Positions 63,203 to 64,000 of a DNA stretch of 64,000 nt are shown here, piece after piece (within the stretch, counting starts at the first letter, position 1; the number at the start of each line of letters is the position of its first letter). This DNA comes from Algoriphagus terrigena DSM 22685 (lineage in GTDB: Bacteria > Bacteroidota > Bacteroidia > Cytophagales > Cyclobacteriaceae), in contig NZ_AUBW01000012.1 in NCBI RefSeq assembly GCF_000429445.1, positions 62,001-126,000 on the forward strand. Direction: 5' to 3'. Both the position numbers and the translations under genes were made by a program. A model generated the notes under the pieces. It searched no databases. It had not been told where the DNA came from and saw only the letters and a program-made list of their open reading frames with translations.

Positions 63203-64000
63203 ATGGAAAAAACATACGATCTCATCATCATCGGAGGAGGGCCGATTGGCCTAGCCTGCGGGATTGAAGCGGGAAAGGCCGGATTGGACTACCTCATCTT
63301 GGAAAAAGGAGCACTGACCAATTCGATCTACAACTACCCGGTCAACATGACTTTCTTTTCGACCTCGGATCGGCTGGAGATGGCTGACATTCCCTTCATG
63401 TCAGTTGGCGTCAAACCTACCAGAACTGAGGCGTTGGAGTATTACCGCCGGGTTTACTTTCACTACAAGCTAAAAGTCAACCTCTATGAGGGAGTGGAGA
63501 CTTTAAAAAAGGTCGGTGATCTTTTTGAAATCATAACCTCCAAGGCGGATTACAATAGCAAAAACATCGTACTAGCCACCGGCTTCTATGACCTCCCAAA
63601 TCTGATGAATGTGCCGGGAGAAGACCTTCCTAAGGTCCTGCATTATTATAAAGAGCCGTGGCCATTTATCAATCAAAAAGTGTTGGTAGTCGGAGGCGCG
63701 AATTCCGCTGTGGACGCGGCGCTGGAATGCTGGAGAAAAGGAGCCGAGGTGAGCATGGTCCTGCTGGGCGACGAGGTCGATGAGAATGTCAAATATTGGG
63801 TCAGACCCGACATCATGAACCGAATCAAAGAAGGTTCGATCCGGGCTTTTACCCATTCCAAGGTGAAAGAGATCCGGGAAAGAGACGTGGTGATAGCCAC
63901 ACCCGAGGGCGACACAATCCTTGAAAACGATTGGGTACTGGCCATGACCGGGTACAAACCGAATTTTTCATTGCTGGACCAACTGGGTGTCGAGCTTAGC
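63203..64000 (+). CDS. ypdA: YpdA-family bacillithiol disulfide reductase, 3' end cut off
   Basis: The first 266 residues of a flavoprotein that continues past the window edge. The FAD motif is IIGGGPIGLACGIEAG at the N-terminus, and the NADPH motif VVGGANSAVDAALECWRKG is near 160. The YpdA-type IYNYPVNMTFFSTSDRLE segment lies between, and no CxxC disulfide is present, which sets it apart from thioredoxin reductase. The proposed role is reduction of oxidised bacillithiol with NADPH. It matches the presence of bshC at 24133-25701. Confidence 0.9.
   Translation, partial: MEKTYDLIIIGGGPIGLACGIEAGKAGLDYLILEKGALTNSIYNYPVNMTFFSTSDRLEMADIPFMSVGVKPTRTEALEYYRRVYFHYKLKVNLYEGVETLKKVGDLFEIITSKADYNSKNIVLATGFYDLPNLMNVPGEDLPKVLHYYKEPWPFINQKVLVVGGANSAVDAALECWRKGAEVSMVLLGDEVDENVKYWVRPDIMNRIKEGSIRAFTHSKVKEIRERDVVIATPEGDTILENDWVLAMTGYKPNFSLLDQLGVELS

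Noticed and set aside
1-64000. tRNA, rRNA, CRISPR array, prophage, classical insertion sequence or known riboswitch
   Set aside because: Looked for on both strands by eye; no cloverleaf, regular spaced direct repeats, transposase motif or known aptamer core was recognised.

Overview
The window looks like a chromosomal segment of a free-living member of the Bacteroidota, most probably a Cytophagales bacterium of the Cyclobacteriaceae (Algoriphagus-like). The evidence is SusC/SusD and TonB-receptor/DUF4249 pairs, a gldA-gldF-gldG gliding ABC transporter, a phosphate-selective-type porin, bacillithiol genes (bshC, ypdA), few Shine-Dalgarno sites, and -7 elements of the Bacteroidota type (TAnnTTTG). 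The genus is inferred from gene content alone. No tRNA, rRNA, CRISPR array, phage or classical insertion sequence was recognised.

Layout. 1-800: the 5' end of a secreted lipocalin-like gene, then about 640 bp with no convincing gene. 804-9354: clpB, a secreted protein, a lipoprotein dipeptidase, an NHL/SMP-30-like lipoprotein, an acyl-ACP desaturase and a secreted M20 amidase. 9391-16569: a DUF2520 dehydrogenase, then the 2-oxoglutarate dehydrogenase genes (sucA, sucB, lpd on the minus strand), interrupted between sucB and lpd by an S23-type four-helix-bundle gene flanked by GTAC-word inverted repeats. 16723-22604: a SusC/SusD nutrient-uptake locus with a third lipoprotein. 23052-25701: bshC, a 5-formyl-THF cyclo-ligase and a small outer-membrane-type protein. 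25897-28306: an M16 peptidase, ispF and mnmD, overlapping by ATGA. 28300-30440: a nested-palindrome repeat, a small membrane protein, and dnaN with a duplicated leader. 30445-33760: gldAFG. 33839-41275: an SDR, an M20D amidohydrolase, a TonB receptor with DUF4249 partner, purine nucleoside phosphorylase and an FMN reductase.

41279-56669 is a complete, tightly packed division and cell-wall (dcw) cluster on the minus strand: mraZ, rsmH, ftsL, ftsI, murE, mraY, murD, ftsW, murG, murC, ftsQ, ftsA, ftsZ. Most junctions overlap by 4 nt, so translation is probably coupled along the transcript. Three tandem TGGGA boxes in front of mraZ are the expected MraZ operator. murG appears to have lost its ATG: the expected ATGA overlap with ftsW reads ATAA.

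57169-64000: a porin, a BlaI/M56 (BlaR1-like) pair with three palindromic operators laid over its promoter, an old-yellow-enzyme reductase, an NRDE protein and the start of ypdA. The most unusual protein is the M56 member, whose C-terminal half holds a methionine-rich segment and six 18-residue repeats. The most interesting DNA structures are the word-repeat elements at 11666-12137, 28308-28451 and 35984-36011, the dnaN leader duplication, and the BlaI operator array.
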